From: Liopterus haemorrhoidalis
Lineage: Eukaryota; Arthropoda; Insecta; Coleoptera; Dytiscidae
NCBI GenBank assembly: GCA_963971575.1
Contig: OZ020615.1
Location: 64,427,379-64,491,378, forward strand
Length of the DNA: 64,000 bases
Direction of reading: 5' to 3'
A program made the position numbers and the translations under genes. Each line of letters starts with the position of its first letter. Positions within the stretch are counted from its first letter, which is position 1. Positions 1-11,505 of the stretch are shown piece by piece. Below the pieces are notes generated by a model. It did no database searches, was not told the origin of the DNA, and worked only from the letters and a program-made list of their open reading frames with translations.

Positions 1-289
1 GGTGAAGTTTCATTATACTGAGGTTATATTCACTCAAAAACTACATGTCAGATACCAAATTGACATGTCAAATTTGTGATTGACATGTCTAATATTTTGA
101 ATTATTTACAAATATTTATTTCATCTTATTTCACTTATTCATATTTTCTGTTCTGGTTGTATAAAATATATTTCAAATACTTGTCAATTTGTGTTTTATA
201 CAATTTGTGTTAGTAAGTTGACATATAATTTAATGTCATAATTGACATTGTCAAATATTTTGAAAGGTGTAACTTCAGAATTACCACCC

Positions 290-370
290 TAAGATGATAT
301 TTTAAATATACAACATAAAAAATGAAGTTTCCCTGTTAGTTCCGTATTACAAAATGAGACAGATAATACT
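290..370. mobile_element. Fragment of the GAGACAGATAAT MITE
   Basis: ATACAACATAAAAAATGAAG then GTTAGTTCCGTATTACAAAA and TGAGACAGATAAT, as in the right arm of 30679-31148. Confidence 0.55.
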
Positions 371-387
371 TACAATACACATTTTTT

Positions 388-652
388 GTTAAGGTTAATA
401 TCATTTTAAATTGTCATTTTCTTTATATTTTGATTTTTTGTGTCATTCTTAATACAAATTTCCCATTTATTATTTTTTTTGTCATTAAAATATATTAAAA
501 AAATAATTTAATTGTGACATAGGTCATTTGTTTCCATGGTTTCATTGTTGTAATTTTAAATTTTGACATTTTTTGCAAAATAACCATAATTTTGAATTTA
601 GGCGGAACTAAATTCCCATTTAGTTCCGCCTAAGCGTTTGAAACAGACTGTA
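388..652 (-). mobile_element. MITE-A partial copy
   Basis: Retains the 3' two thirds and the terminus GAAACAGACTGTA; the other end is missing. The GCGGAACTAAAT / ATTTAGTTCCGC pair near 600-640 forms a tight hairpin. Confidence 0.7.
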
Positions 653-699
653 TATAACATTTTTAAATTTTGGAGAAAAAATTAATTGATTTTAGACAA

Positions 700-1238
700 T
701 TTATTAGATTGGAGAGATGATATTGGTTGTTGCTTAGAGCTTCTTTGAGTGATAATGGTATTTGGAATCTTAACCTCTCAACTTGATAATTAGGACAGTC
801 GATTATTAGGTGTTTTACCTAATCTAGTTTTGCAATTTTGGCATTCTATGGGATTTTGTTTTTTAAAAATATATTTATGAGTAGCTAGTGTGTGACCTAA
901 TCGGAGTCGCAACAATTTGATCTCTTCTATTCATATTGGTTTTCCAGTAGCTGAAGTCTTCTTTGATTTGACTGAAATGATTTGCTATTGTGCCCCAGTA
1001 TGAAATTAATTTAGAATTTAATTTATTTTTAATATGGCTAATGAAGTCTCTATGTGGAATGGGTATATTTATCAAATTGTTAGTTGCAGCTAATTTTGCT
1101 ACCTGATCTGCTTCTTCATTTCCTTTGATACCAACGTGAGAGGGGATCCATAGGATAACAATCTCTTTTCTTTCAATAATAGCATTATATACGTTTGCTT
1201 GGATATCTTGGATTAACGTTTTTTTCGTGTGAATATCT
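700..1238 (-). pseudogene. Degenerate non-LTR retrotransposon, RNase H region
   Basis: The minus strand translates to VILWIPSHVGIKGNEEADQV, the HxGIxGNExAD block typical of the RNase H domain of I/Jockey-type retrotransposons, followed by the usual C-terminal part (RLGHTLATHKYIF, IECQNCKTRLGKT). Stops and frameshifts interrupt it. It is a 5'-truncated dead copy. Confidence 0.75.
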
Positions 1239-1345
1239 CTGTTAGAAAATATTGGGTCAAGTTATTTCTATTCTGCTGCTAGAATGTATTTTATACAAGA
1301 ACTTTGTGATGGCGGCCGGTCCTGTGGTGGCCACAACTGATTTTT
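1239..1345 (-). mobile_element. W element terminal fragment
   Basis: The first 105 bases of W in reverse (CTGCTAGAATGTATTTTATA; CCTGTGGTGGCCACAACTG). Faces the W copy at 2095 in inverted orientation. Confidence 0.6.
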
Positions 1346-1661
1346 ATTCAATGTATACGCCCTAGGACTCAATGCGTATCTATTAGTTCAACTTGAAATA
1401 TTTAACACTCTCTAAAAGAAAGCTAGAGTAAAGTTTACCAAAACTGTCAACAAGTATTTCTCTAATACCCGATTGCATAAAAGACTTAAATCTAGTTATA
1501 ATCTAAAACCCGATATAAAACAAAAAATTACCTAGCAACGCGGATACAACCACGCAGTGTTTTTTTTCCCCCTTATCATAAATTGAATTTCTCGTTAAAT
1601 ATTTGCACATTTTGCGATAATGCAAAAAAGAATTTAAAACATATTTCTTTTTATCATTTAT

Positions 1662-2036
1662 TTAAAAAACACTTTCCTTGGTATTTATTTTAATTTTGCA
1701 ACAATAAATAATAAATAAAAAAACTGCAATATTTGCCAATTCCATAATTTTATCAGAAGATACGTTCAATAGTTTTGATAACAAACTGAAAAGCAATAAA
1801 AAACAATTTTCCATTTCCCACGTATCTTTTGTTACACAATTCTGAATTAGGTGATAAATAATACGTACATTAGATAGCCAAGACGTGGTTCTGATGCATT
1901 TTAAGATTACAAAATTAATCAGTATATTAAATATTGAATTATCTTTTTGATTGTATTGTATATACTCTTCAAATAATTGAGATAATACAGAAGTATATCT
2001 GAAATTATGTAAGACATATGAGTAACCCATAGGCAA
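1662..2036 (-). CDS. Unrecognised 124-residue open frame
   Basis: An open minus-strand frame of mixed composition (for example LFEEYIQYNQKDNSIFNILI, TKDTWEMENCFLLLFSLLSK), predicted helical and hydrophobic, that does not look like simple repeat. It lies between two W-element ends in opposite orientation (1239-1345 and 2095-2300). It could be a gene fragment or the interior of a W-type element. Function unknown. Confidence 0.25.
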   Translation of the reverse strand: MPMGYSYVLHNFRYTSVLSQLFEEYIQYNQKDNSIFNILINFVILKCIRTTSWLSNVRIIYHLIQNCVTKDTWEMENCFLLLFSLLSKLLNVSSDKIMELANIAVFLFIIYCCKIKINTKESVF

Positions 2037-2307
2037 AAATAACTACAGTAATTTTTCGGACCATAATGTACCTTTTTACGTACGCAGAAAAATCGACTTG
2101 AAAAAATCAGCTGTGGCCACCACAGGACCGACCGCCATCACAAAGTACTTGTTTAATTTATGATGCTTTCTCAAAAAATGTCTAATATAAAAGTTGTTAG
2201 TTATTGCTTTAATAGCAACTTTTGTTAAATAAATTTTTTCGAAATATTTCTCTGTTGTGAAATATTCGCAAAAATCTTAAAATCGACACGAGTAAACTCC
2301 CATTTCT

Positions 2308-3538
2308 ATGGTCTATTTCAAAGTAGAAAAATGTGTGTACGAAGATAGGAGCTGTTTGTCCTTGCTTCGGATTGGTTTAGATCTTCATCCCTATTACACT
2401 GTAAAAATATTGTTTTTAGTCCAAGTTGACAGATGTTCAGCGTCGTACATTGGAAATATATATTACAGTCTGTTCCAAACGGTTAAGCGGAACTAAATGG
2501 GAATTTAGTTCTTTTAGGTTGTCACGAGAAGGGACCTTGCTTGGGTTATTTCATTTTTCATGTTGGGATGTCAAAATTTAAAATTCCAACAATGAAACCA
2601 TGGAAACGAATGACGTATGTCAAAATTAAATATTTTTTTTAGATATTTTAATGACAAAAAAATAAATAAATGGGAAATTTGTATTAAGAATGACACAAAA
2701 AATCAAAATATAAAGAAAATTACATTTTAAAACGATATTAACCTTAACCAAAAATGTTTATTGTAAGTATGATTTACAAAGCTTAAACAAAACGGCCGAA
2801 AGGCACGATTTAAACGATGAAAGTAACTAGATTGCAAAATCTAGTTCCGCCTAACCGTTTGGAACAGACTGTATTTATATTATTTAATTTTTCACATATA
2901 TTTTGTTATTATTTACATATTTAGACTTTTATTTATATTCTTGGCGTAGATTTTATGGATAAAATTCTCCATGTAATTTGTTTTTATATATTTTTTAGGT
3001 TATCTGACATATAAATATTTTTTGACACTTGATAATTAACAGATCAAGAGAGAGGACTAATGTGAGGCCAAAAGAGAGCCCAGCTGATTGTGCCCAAAGA
3101 AGAAGTTATTGATATAATTTTTAGACCTTCATATATACACATATTTTTAATTTTTATTTAAAATAATTATTTAAATAAGAAACTTTAGCTCTAAAGATAT
3201 ATTGTTTGTTTTATTGCTTTATTTAAACTGTTTTAGCCAAATCTCTCTTTTTATATATAGTACATAATTTTTAAAATTAATATTTTTTTAACTTTTTCAA
3301 ATTTCCCATTAAACTGAATTTATGTCGTATAAATAACGTAAGTGTATTATCTGCCTTGTTTATTTCAATATCTTATTAACCTTATTTATATTTAAAAAAA
3401 ATTATTTGCTAACCCAGTTGCTACGCCCATGCCCTAGTTGTAATTTATTTTAAATTTCCCGCTATACTGTATTTGATCAGTGTAAATCGAACTCGGTTCG
3501 CAGCGCTATCTACTTTTTTCTACTTTGAAATAGACCAT
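2308..3538. mobile_element. Inverted-repeat element ATGGTCTATTTCAAAGTAGA
   Basis: ATGGTCTATTTCAAAGTAGA at the left and TCTACTTTGAAATAGACCAT at the right. It interrupts a W element at a site seen intact at about 9590, and itself hosts a MITE-A copy. Its right 200 bases recur at 56433-56630. Non-coding. Confidence 0.7.
2466..2871 (+). mobile_element. MITE-A copy, TA target
   Basis: CAGTCTGTTCCAAACGGTTA and inverted CCGTTTGGAACAGACTG termini extended by GCGGAACTA / TAGTTCCGC, TA on both sides. 406 bp, non-coding; the 60-100-residue frames starting MQSSYFHRLN seen in this family are a by-product of its conservation. Confidence 0.85.
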
Positions 3539-4672
3539 AATTAACCGATTTTTACCAAAAGATCAATTCGTGCCATTGATGTCAAAAGTTTAAATATGAA
3601 GTTTCATAAAAATTCTTTTAGCCGAATTTGCTCTGCACGTATACACAGACAGACAGAGAGATGGATGGACGGACGGACAGACAGACCGACAGACATCATG
3701 CTAAAAATGGTCAAAACGTTATGTAGGGACCTCAATTCGTGGAGATCCATCGAAATCTCGAAATGTCAAAATCGCAATGATCACAATACCTTCCTTATAT
3801 ATGTTGGCGGTCGATAAAAACGGTATATGTTTTATTACTGTTCTCATAAACTTGGCTGTTAAATAAGTATTGTTATCTAAGAAAAACAGAAAATTTTACT
3901 ACGTTTCTGTGTGCCATTTGATATTGTTACAATAGATGAACATCTGCCTTGTTGGCCTACGTGTCTTCATGACTAACGTACATATGCATTCTTTGTTAGG
4001 CTTCAGTTCTCAGTGTACAAATTCCTGGGTTTCTTGGCGTTTTACCTGGTTTCAAATTGATTTTTAAAAATTGGCAGCAAGTTACATTACGTCAAACGAT
4101 AGCCACACAAAATATACAGTTTACAATTTGTTGAATTTAATCAGTAAAGTTTTGAAGCAAAATTTTAACTACAAGAAATCCAGCTGTTGTATAAATATAA
4201 AGCTTTTTTTATAATGCATGCTATAACAGTAGTTCCGAACAGTTTTTAGGTGACGGTACCCTATTTATAATATGACAAATTTAAGGAACCCAACCCTCGT
4301 TTCTCCGTATTAATTCTAGGAAGTTCGCAGCACTCTTTTCCTATTCCCAGGACTCGATCTAGCTCTTTCGCCCCTCTGGGCAAAAACGATTTTTGCCTCC
4401 CTGTATATTTAACTATAAATAATTATTTTAAAATATAATTTTTGACAATGAGTGCAAGTTTTTGTAGGTATTGAAGAACAAACGCCTTTTGTTTTATGAA
4501 AAATTTAATATTCATATATAAAATCTGCTGTGGCCACCACAGGACCAACCGCCATCACAAAGTACTTGCATAAAATACATTCTAGCAGCATAACTTGGCC
4601 TGATATTTTCTAACAGAGATATTATTTATCATGACCATGGAAACGTTACATATAAGTATGAAAAAAGAGATA

Positions 4673-5094
4673 CAGTAAAACCTCGATATAACGGACCTCT
4701 ATTTAACGGACTTCGGATATAACGGACAAAAAATCCGGTCAAATGTAAAAGAAGTTCAAATATATTATACGCATTTTCGTAATTTTAGAGAGTTAATTAT
4801 AAAAAAACAGCAAACTTCAAAAGTGCAAACAAAACTTGATTCCTTTTTCAAAGCAGGATTACCGAAAGCAAGCGCGTCGATATCAAACAGCAACGTCACT
4901 TCACGACGAATGTCCGAAGACAATTAAATAGAATTTTGTTTGTGTTTTGTATTTTTTATTAATATCAAAATACAGTGTACATATTTTCAAAAAAAAGTTT
5001 TTTGATTTATTTTAAACCTATTTTTATATAAGGGACTTTCGGCTTTAACGGACACCCCGTCCCCCAATTAGTCCGTTATATCGAGGTTTTATTG
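4673..5094 (+). mobile_element. Non-autonomous pogo/Tigger element
   Basis: Termini CAGTAAAACCTCGATATAAC and the inverted GTTATATCGAGGTTTTATTG are flanked by TA on both sides (target duplication of the Tc1/mariner superfamily). Inside, 4818-4925 encodes the last residues of a pogo-type transposase, VQTKLDSFFKAGLPKA, stop at TAA; QTKLDSFF fits a PCNA-binding (PIP) box. The body of the transposase is deleted. The element sits inside a W element. Confidence 0.85.
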
Positions 5095-5498
5095 TACTTA
5101 AAATTTCGAAAAAATTTTGAATTTTTTTTTCGTTTTATCAAAAAATGTCTCAAATAAAAGTTGTTAGTTATTGCATTTATAGCATCTTTGTTAAATAAAT
5201 TTTTTCGAAATATTTTTCTGTTGCTAAATATTCGCAAAAATCGACACGAGTATTTCTGGTTAACCGATTGTTACCAAAAGTTGATCAACTCGTGCCCATT
5301 GATGTCAAAAGCTTAAATATGAAGTTTCATAATCCTTTTAGTCGAATTTGCTCTGCACGTGTACCGAGACAGACAGACGGACACACAGACAGACAGATGG
5401 ACCGACAGGCATCATGCTAAAAATAGTCAAAACGTTATGTAGGGACCTCAATTCGTGGAGATCCATCGAAATCTCGAAATGTAAAAATCGGTATGACC

Positions 5499-6380
5499 TA
5501 GGGTGACCATTTTCTTAAGAAGGCAATGCGGGACGGAGCAAAAAAAAGGTCCTCATCTCCCAAATCCAAGTGAAGAGCAAAAAAAAAGGTCCTCACCTCC
5601 CAAATCCAAGTGAAGAGCAAAAAAAAGGTCCTCATCTCCCAAAATCCAAGTGAAAAGCAAAAAAAAAGGTCCTCACCTCCCAAATCCAAGTGAAGAGCAA
5701 AAAAAAGGTCCTCATCTCCCAAAATCCAAGTGAAAAGCAAAAAAAAAAAGGTCTTCACCTCCCAAATCCAAGTGAAGAGCAAAAATAAGGTCCTCATCTC
5801 CCAAAATCCAAGTGAAAAGCAAAAAAAAAAGGTCTTCACCTCCCAAATCCAAGTGAAGAGCAAAAAAAAATGTCCTCATCTCCCAAAATCCAAGTGAAAA
5901 GCAAAAAAAAAGGTCCTCACCTCCCAAATCCAAGTGAAGAGCAAAAAAAAAGGTCCTCATCTCCCAAAATCCAAGTGAAAAGCAAAAAAAAAGGTCCTCA
6001 CCTCCCAAATCCAAGTGAAGAGCAAAAAAAAGGTCCTCATCTCCCAAAATCCAAGTGAAAAACAAAAAAAAAGGTCTTCACCTCCCAAATCCAAGTGAAG
6101 AGCAAAAAAAAGGTCCTCATCTCCCAAATCTAAGTGAAGAGCAAAAAAAAAAGGTCCTCACCTCCCAAATCCAAGTGAAGAGCAAAAAAAAAGGTCCTCA
6201 TCTCCCAAAATCCAAGTGAAAAGCAAAAAAAAAGGTCCTCACCTCCCAAATCCAAGTGAAGAGCATAAAAAAAGGTCCTCATCTCCCAAAATCCAAGTGA
6301 AAAGCTAAAAAAAAGGTCTTCACCTCCCAAATCCAAAATGCGGGACAAAATGTTAAAATGCGGGACGAATGGCCACCCTA
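5499..6380. mobile_element. hAT-type MITE with internal minisatellite, copy 1
   Basis: Ends TAGGGTGACCATT and AATGGCCACCCTA are flanked by a perfect 8-base duplication GTATGACC (5491-5498 and 6381-6388), as for hAT elements. Inside, a tandem array (about 5540-6340) of a roughly 37-base unit built from GGTCCTCACCTCCCAAATCC and AAGTGAAGAGC plus an A-tract. Two unit variants alternate (AAATCC..GAAGAGC and AAAATCC..GAAAAGC). Open frames in it are repeat artefacts. Confidence 0.85.
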
Positions 6381-6423
6381 GTATGACCACAATACCTCCC
6401 TTATATATGTTGGCGGTCGGTAA

Positions 6424-6560
6424 AAACTGTTGATTTTGATGTGATTATAGAACAAATATCCCTAGACATCCAGCATTATGTTGGCTTCTTACACTAATTA
6501 AATACCTACAAAACCCTGGAATGTGTGTAAATTCACACTTCACATAAATTTTTTTATTAT
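6424..6560. mobile_element. Short repeat with R-like terminus
   Basis: AAAACTGTTGATTTTGATGT to CACACTTCACATAAATT, also present at 23685-23820 and 53185-53325. It shares only the last 40 bases with R elements. Confidence 0.55.
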
Positions 6561-7455
6561 TATTTTGGCCTGTTACTACATACACTCATTTGTTTGAGCG
6601 ACACATCTTTAGTTGTTTAATTTTAACATATATAATAAAAAGTATTGTCAACAGATTTTAAAAACATGTATAGACAGTCATATATATAACAGTTGGCTGC
6701 AATTCTGACATAAATATATTAAATGAATCGTACAAAAATGATCCCATCTCTAAAATCCCGTGAGAAAAGTGTCAGTAGCCAAACCTTTTGTCACTGTAAA
6801 CTATTTATAACCTCGAGTAACAAGAGCAAAGACTAATGTAAACAAACATATCTAAAAACATGTTGTGGTGCAACACTAGATCAATATTTTTATTTCTCTT
6901 TGATACTTAATAAATAATATTGATAATGTATTATTAGATTTTTAGTAAATAAATGTGTTTTGAGGTTAAACATTTGTGTCACTAACAAATAAAAAGAATA
7001 AATTAACTTTATCGTAGATCGTATTCAGCAATTTTTGATGCAAAATTCATCTAAAAAAAGGTAAAAGGTAGATGCGTTTATAGTATACTTTTTCAATATT
7101 TTCTTTTTTGGGTTTTATATACCATCATTTTGTCGTCTGTCTGTCTATTCGGTAAAAATTGCTAAACGGCTAAACTTAGAGAGTTGAAATTTGGCATGCT
7201 TATACAACTCTTTGACCCGCACATAGGAAAAATACTAAAACATCTAAAAAACATATCCCCCTAAAAATATAAACAAATATGTGCTCATCGAAAAAAAATA
7301 TATATTTTTTTTAAATTCTGAATAGGTTATCAAATGAAAGCCCTTAAGTACGTGGATTAATAATCAAAATTTTACTTTTGTAAAATAGATTATTTTGATG
7401 CGATTTTTGCCAAAATTGTGCAAAAAAAGTTTTGTCCCACACCTGTAGCCTAGAT

Positions 7456-7744
7456 CAGTGTTTCTCAACAGGTGGTCCCCTGAAAAATTTTAGTGGTCCC
7501 TGAAAGGAAATATGTTTTTTGCATTTTTTTTATTTTTTATGCACATTTTTTATGCAAATAATTTATATTTTGTTCATTTTCTGTAAACTTTCTGTGATTT
7601 TCTACAAATAAAATAAATGTATTAGTAGCACATTAAATATATTTGTTTTCTTGTAAAAAATGAACCAACAATTATTATTAGAGGTCCGCGTTTGAAAATT
7701 ATATATTATACTGGTCCGCGGGGCGTTTTTGTTGAGAAACACTG
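7456..7744. mobile_element. hAT-type MITE inside an R element
   Basis: CAGTGTTTCTCAACAGGTGG and inverted GTTGAGAAACACTG ends, 8-base duplication GCCTAGAT on both sides; the intact site is visible in other R copies. 289 bp, non-coding. Confidence 0.85.
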
Positions 7745-7920
7745 GCCTAGATGGTTTAAACTAAAAATCTGAAAAAATTCTAAGTAATGTACATTGGTGT
7801 AAACCGAAATAGTACAACAAGAATTTTTGATCAGATTATGTTTTCGGAAAATAATGCATTTTTTGTGTTTTTTTGGTTGACGATGCACAAAAGTTATAGT
7901 TATGTAACACACTATACTAG

Positions 7921-8000
7921 AAGGCGAATCCTGGTCTAACGGTTAGCTTGCTCGTTTGCTACGCAGCAAACTGGGGTTTGCTCCCGGACAGAAGACAATT
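7921..8000 (+). pseudogene. tRNA-like sequence in R copy 1
   Basis: CCTGGTCTAACGGTTAGC fits an A box/D arm, GTTTGC..GCAAAC forms a stem where the anticodon arm would be, and GGGGTTTGCTCCCGG resembles a T arm. Degenerate. Confidence 0.4.
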
Positions 8001-8467
8001 TTATTTTGTTTTTTTTTTTTTTTCATTATTATTTTGTCAAAATTCTAGTTATATTTTGGAAAATGTTGCATTTAATTTTTAAGAGCGTAAATTTAATAAC
8101 CAGTTGTAATGTTGGAATTATATTTTCAATCTATGTGTCATATATACGAAACCAGAGGGGCTTTTTTAAGTCATATGCTCCATATGACTTAAAACAACCA
8201 ATGGAAGCCATAGGCGCAATTTTCAAAATCTTAATGAACCTTGCTAATATATATAAAAAATACTGCACATATTTAGAAACCTAAATAATGGTATTAGGCA
8301 TTCGAATTAAAATTAACAAAAAAATATTTTAACATAAAATTTAATTTTAAAGCTCTTAGATAAACAGACGATAAATTATTTTAAAAATATCGTTCATTTT
8401 GCCTTTTTTTTAATTTAATGGTCTTTGCTGCTGTGGCAATTAGCCAGGACAATTTTTATTTGAGAAA

Positions 8468-8540
8468 AAATTCCATTCGAACCCGAGTCCTTCGCAACGT
8501 AGAGCACATGTGGTACCACTACGCTACGCCGGTCGGCTCA
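8468..8540 (-). pseudogene. tRNA-like/SINE-head sequence in R copy 1
   Basis: On the minus strand GGCGTAGCGTAGTGGTACCA (A box) is followed by CTCGGGTTCGAATGGAA (B box) at normal tRNA spacing. Confidence 0.4.
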
Positions 8541-8661
8541 TTTTGCCTTGATTACTACAAAGTAAAATTTGTCCTACACACTCAGCATGCCGCCTTCACT
8601 TATTATATAGCTGCGAAACTCTGCAATGTGTGAAAATTCACACTTCACATCAATTTTTCTG

Positions 8662-9268
8662 GCATAATGTTATAATGTTTATAGTCAAACTGCATGTAAA
8701 TCATAATACTTCATTCAAAATGGAAACAACGGCTTTGCTTTTGAAAACATATTATGGTTATTTAATTTTTTAATAGCGCCATGTTCACCCACGTCATTTG
8801 GCTTCAGTTCAGAATGTGGTACAATTGAAATTAAAAACAATTAAAATTATTCTGCCAAATAGTTTGACCTACTAACATTGTAATCCTCTGATGTAATAAT
8901 AATAAACGTATATTCGTGAGAGATTTAAAATTGATTAACATTTTATATTTTTCTAAACGTAATTGAAGAGCTACTGTAATATAGGATTTATATTTAAGGT
9001 AGTAGGCATGTTAAGCTACTGTCATGAATAAATGCAACTTGACTCTATCAATACTATCAGTTTTATTAAAGATGGCGTCCAACCATTTTTCAAATTCAGT
9101 TGCACAACGTGTAGTTATTAAATTTCTTTTCAATGAAAGATTTCAGAGAAGAGACCTTCTCTGAGATTCATCAGAGAAGGGAAGTTTTCATCACTCAGAA
9201 CAGTCTATGATTGGTGCAAATCATTCCATGAAGATATGCGTTTCAAACTTGCCAACGTGTGAATATTA
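8662..9268. other. Intergenic, nothing coding seen
   Basis: AT-rich unique-looking sequence between R copy 1 and a W element; a short TCAGAGAAG duplication near 9155. Confidence 0.4.
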
Positions 9269-9269
9269 A

Positions 9270-10512
9270 AAAAATCAGCTGTGGCCACCACAGGACCGAC
9301 CGCCATCACAAAGTACATGCATAAAATACATTCTAGCAGCAAAGTAGAAATAACTTGGCCTAATATTTTCTAACAGAGGTGAGGTATTATTTATCGTGAC
9401 CATGGAAACGTTACACATTAAGTATGAAAAAATAGATATCTTAGAAAAAAAAAACATTTTTTTTTTCGTTTTATCAAAAAATGGCTCAAATAAAAGTTGT
9501 TAGTTATTGCTTTTATAGCAATAAATTTTTTCAAAATATTTTTCTGTTGTTTTAAAATCGACACGAGTAAACTCCCATTTCTAGTCAACCGATTTTTACC
9601 AAAAATTGATCAACTTGTGCCAGTGTTGTCAAAAGCTTAACCCTTTACCGCATAGTGTGCCATATATGGCACATTCCGATTATTTTTTATTTTACTTTTA
9701 AAACTGAATCAGAACGTTACTTCATGAATGTTCATATATGCCACATACACAGCAATGGATCCTGCAGTATCTGAAGTAATGGGCTGCAATAGATTTGAGG
9801 ATATCAAGCGGAATTTGCACTTCAACGATAACTCTGAATTTATTGAGAAAGGACAACTAGAAGATACGACCTTTTCTTTCAAAAATTCGAGAGCGACTGC
9901 TTTTAATCCCTAATGAAGAACACGCAATTGACGAGCAAATAATACGGAATCATTTTCTTTTGTAACATAATGTAGGAAAATAATGTTCCATGTATGTCAC
10001 AAACCCTAAATTATTATTTTAATTATTATTTTTCCATAAAAATAATAATCAATATTTTAAATTAATTTTTCTATCAATAAGAACCAATTCCTAATGCTCA
10101 TGAATTATTTCAGCCAAAAATAAAAATTCATGCAGTAAAGGGTTAACATAAAATGAATGGACGAAAAAGAGAGAGAGAATAAAAATTGATGTGAAGTGTG
10201 AATTTTCACACATTTCTTCGGGGTTCAACCGATTTTTACCAAAAGTTGATCAACTCGTGCCATTGATGTCAAAAGCTTAAATATGAAGTTTCATAAAAAT
10301 CATTTTAGCCGAATTTGCTCTGCACGTGTACACAGACAGACAGACGGACATACAGACAGACAGACCGACAGACAGACCGACAGACATCATGCTAAAAATA
10401 GTCAAAACGTTATATAGGGACCTCATTTCGTGGAGATCCATCGAAATCTCGAAATGTCAAAATCGGTATGATCATAATACCTCCCTTATATATGTTGGCA
10501 GACGGTAAAACA
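9270..10512 (+). mobile_element. W element copy hosting piggyBac
   Basis: W sequence continues from CAGCTGTGGCCACCACAGGA to GTTGGCAGACGGTAAAAC; piggyBac at 9637-10146. About 60 bases of W (CCGATTTTTACCAAAA to GTCAAAAGCTTAA) stand on both sides of the insert. Confidence 0.7.
9637..10146 (+). mobile_element. piggyBac deletion derivative
   Basis: Bounded by TTAA on both sides with inverted ends CCCTTTACCGCAT / ATGCAGTAAAGGG. A transposase fragment at about 9752-9960 reads MDPAVSEVMGCNRFEDIKRN, LHFNDNS and, after a frameshift, IPNEEHAIDEQI, a signature of the piggyBac DDE domain start. Most of the enzyme is deleted. Inserted in a W element. Confidence 0.85.
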
Positions 10513-11275
10513 TGCAAAATTTATGCGATTATATTGTGTTCTACTTGAAATTCAAATATCTCACGACCAAAAAATAAAATAAAACGCTATCAACCATTTT
10601 AGTATGTGCAACCATTGTAGTTAAATGACGGCCATTTTAATTTAGAATAAAATCGCAGTCACTTAAATTTTTTTTTATTAATGTCTGTAATTATTTATTA
10701 AAATGACTATTGACCGGATTTTTGGATTAAAACTCGTATACGGAAATAAATGTATCTCATCTAAAAATAAATTCTAAATAATTAGTTAAAAATTAACACA
10801 AAACTAACATTTATATGGTAGAAAGTAGTGTTTTTTTTACTGATAGTTAGCGGTAAAAAAATGTGATACTTTCTTTATGTCCAACATTTGTGTCAGCCCA
10901 TCCGCTATGGGTTGATGATTTCAAATCATTAAAATTATTGAGCGTATCCAACACAATATTCATTTTAAATCTAATGACTTTTAAAGCAATGTCAAATATT
11001 TGATACTGAATTATTGATAACAAACCTGATTGTGATTATCGAACAAAGATACGTGATACAAAGGCTATGTTTCAAGGTGAATGTTATTTCATAATTCACT
11101 TTACATGATTTATAATAATTTTGGAAATAGAGGTAGAGAAGTTTCTTAAATGAAGTACAAGTAGAACTGGCTACAGGAAAATAAATTTAAGATTGTAGCA
11201 CCGCGTTAGTCAATTTTGAAACGTAGGTATAGGTCAGTCGCTGAAACAGCGCAGTTCTTCATTTTGCGTCATAAC
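10513..11275. other. Intergenic, nothing recognised
   Basis: AT-rich, no repeat family or coding frame recognised. Confidence 0.4.
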
Positions 11276-11505
11276 TAGGGTGACCATTCGTCCCGCATTT
11301 TAACATTTTATCCCGCATTAATATGCGTCCAGCAAAAGTCCCGCATTTTAACATTTTGTCCCGCATTTTGGATGTGAAGACCTTTTTTTTGCTCTTCACT
11401 TGGATTTGGGAGGTGAAGACCTTTTTTTTGCTCTTCACTTGGATTTGGGAGGTGAAGACCTTTTTTTTGCTCTTCACTTGGATTTGGGAGATGAGGACCA
11501 CCATC
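11276..11505. mobile_element. hAT-type MITE with minisatellite, copy 4 (one end lost)
   Basis: Left end TAGGGTGACCATTCGTCCCG and three minisatellite units in the opposite orientation; the other terminus is absent, the array running out at about 11505. Confidence 0.65.

Larger units (their letters stand above)
2095..3825 (+). mobile_element. W element copy, split by another element
   Basis: W family: starts CAGCTGTGGCCACCACAGGA, includes ACACGAGTAAACTCCCATTT, CAACCGATTTTTACC, a (CAGA)n stretch and ends near TATATGTTGGCGGTCGGTAA. Here the sequence stops at 2307 and resumes at 3540, split by the insert at 2308-3538. Confidence 0.65.
4527..6440 (+). mobile_element. W element copy hosting Tigger and hAT insertions
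   Basis: W termini and CAGA repeat as in other copies; interrupted at 4673-5094 (Tigger, TA) and at 5499-6380 (hAT, 8-base duplication). Confidence 0.7.
7095..8657 (+). mobile_element. R element copy 1 (hosts hAT MITE)
   Basis: R family: starts near GGGTTTTGTAGGTATGACCA-type sequence with a (CTGT)n run, a conserved body (GAGAGTTGAAATTTGGCATG; TTGATCAGATTATGTTTTCG), and ends ATGTGTGAAAATTCACACTT then CACATCAATTTTT. Between two conserved arms at 7921-8000 is a tRNA-like insert. A second tRNA-like segment lies on the minus strand at 8468-8540. Confidence 0.75.

Noticed and set aside
3596..3817. Frames with RQTDRQTDRPTDIMLK repeats at 3596, 10326 and 57974
   Set aside because: Translation of the (CAGA)n region of W elements; not a protein.
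5498..6390. Several overlapping 60-120-residue frames on both strands (LHLDLGGEDLFF type)
   Set aside because: They are translations of the GGTCCTC minisatellite in different frames, with A-tracts as frame switches; no start context, no domain, same in every array copy.
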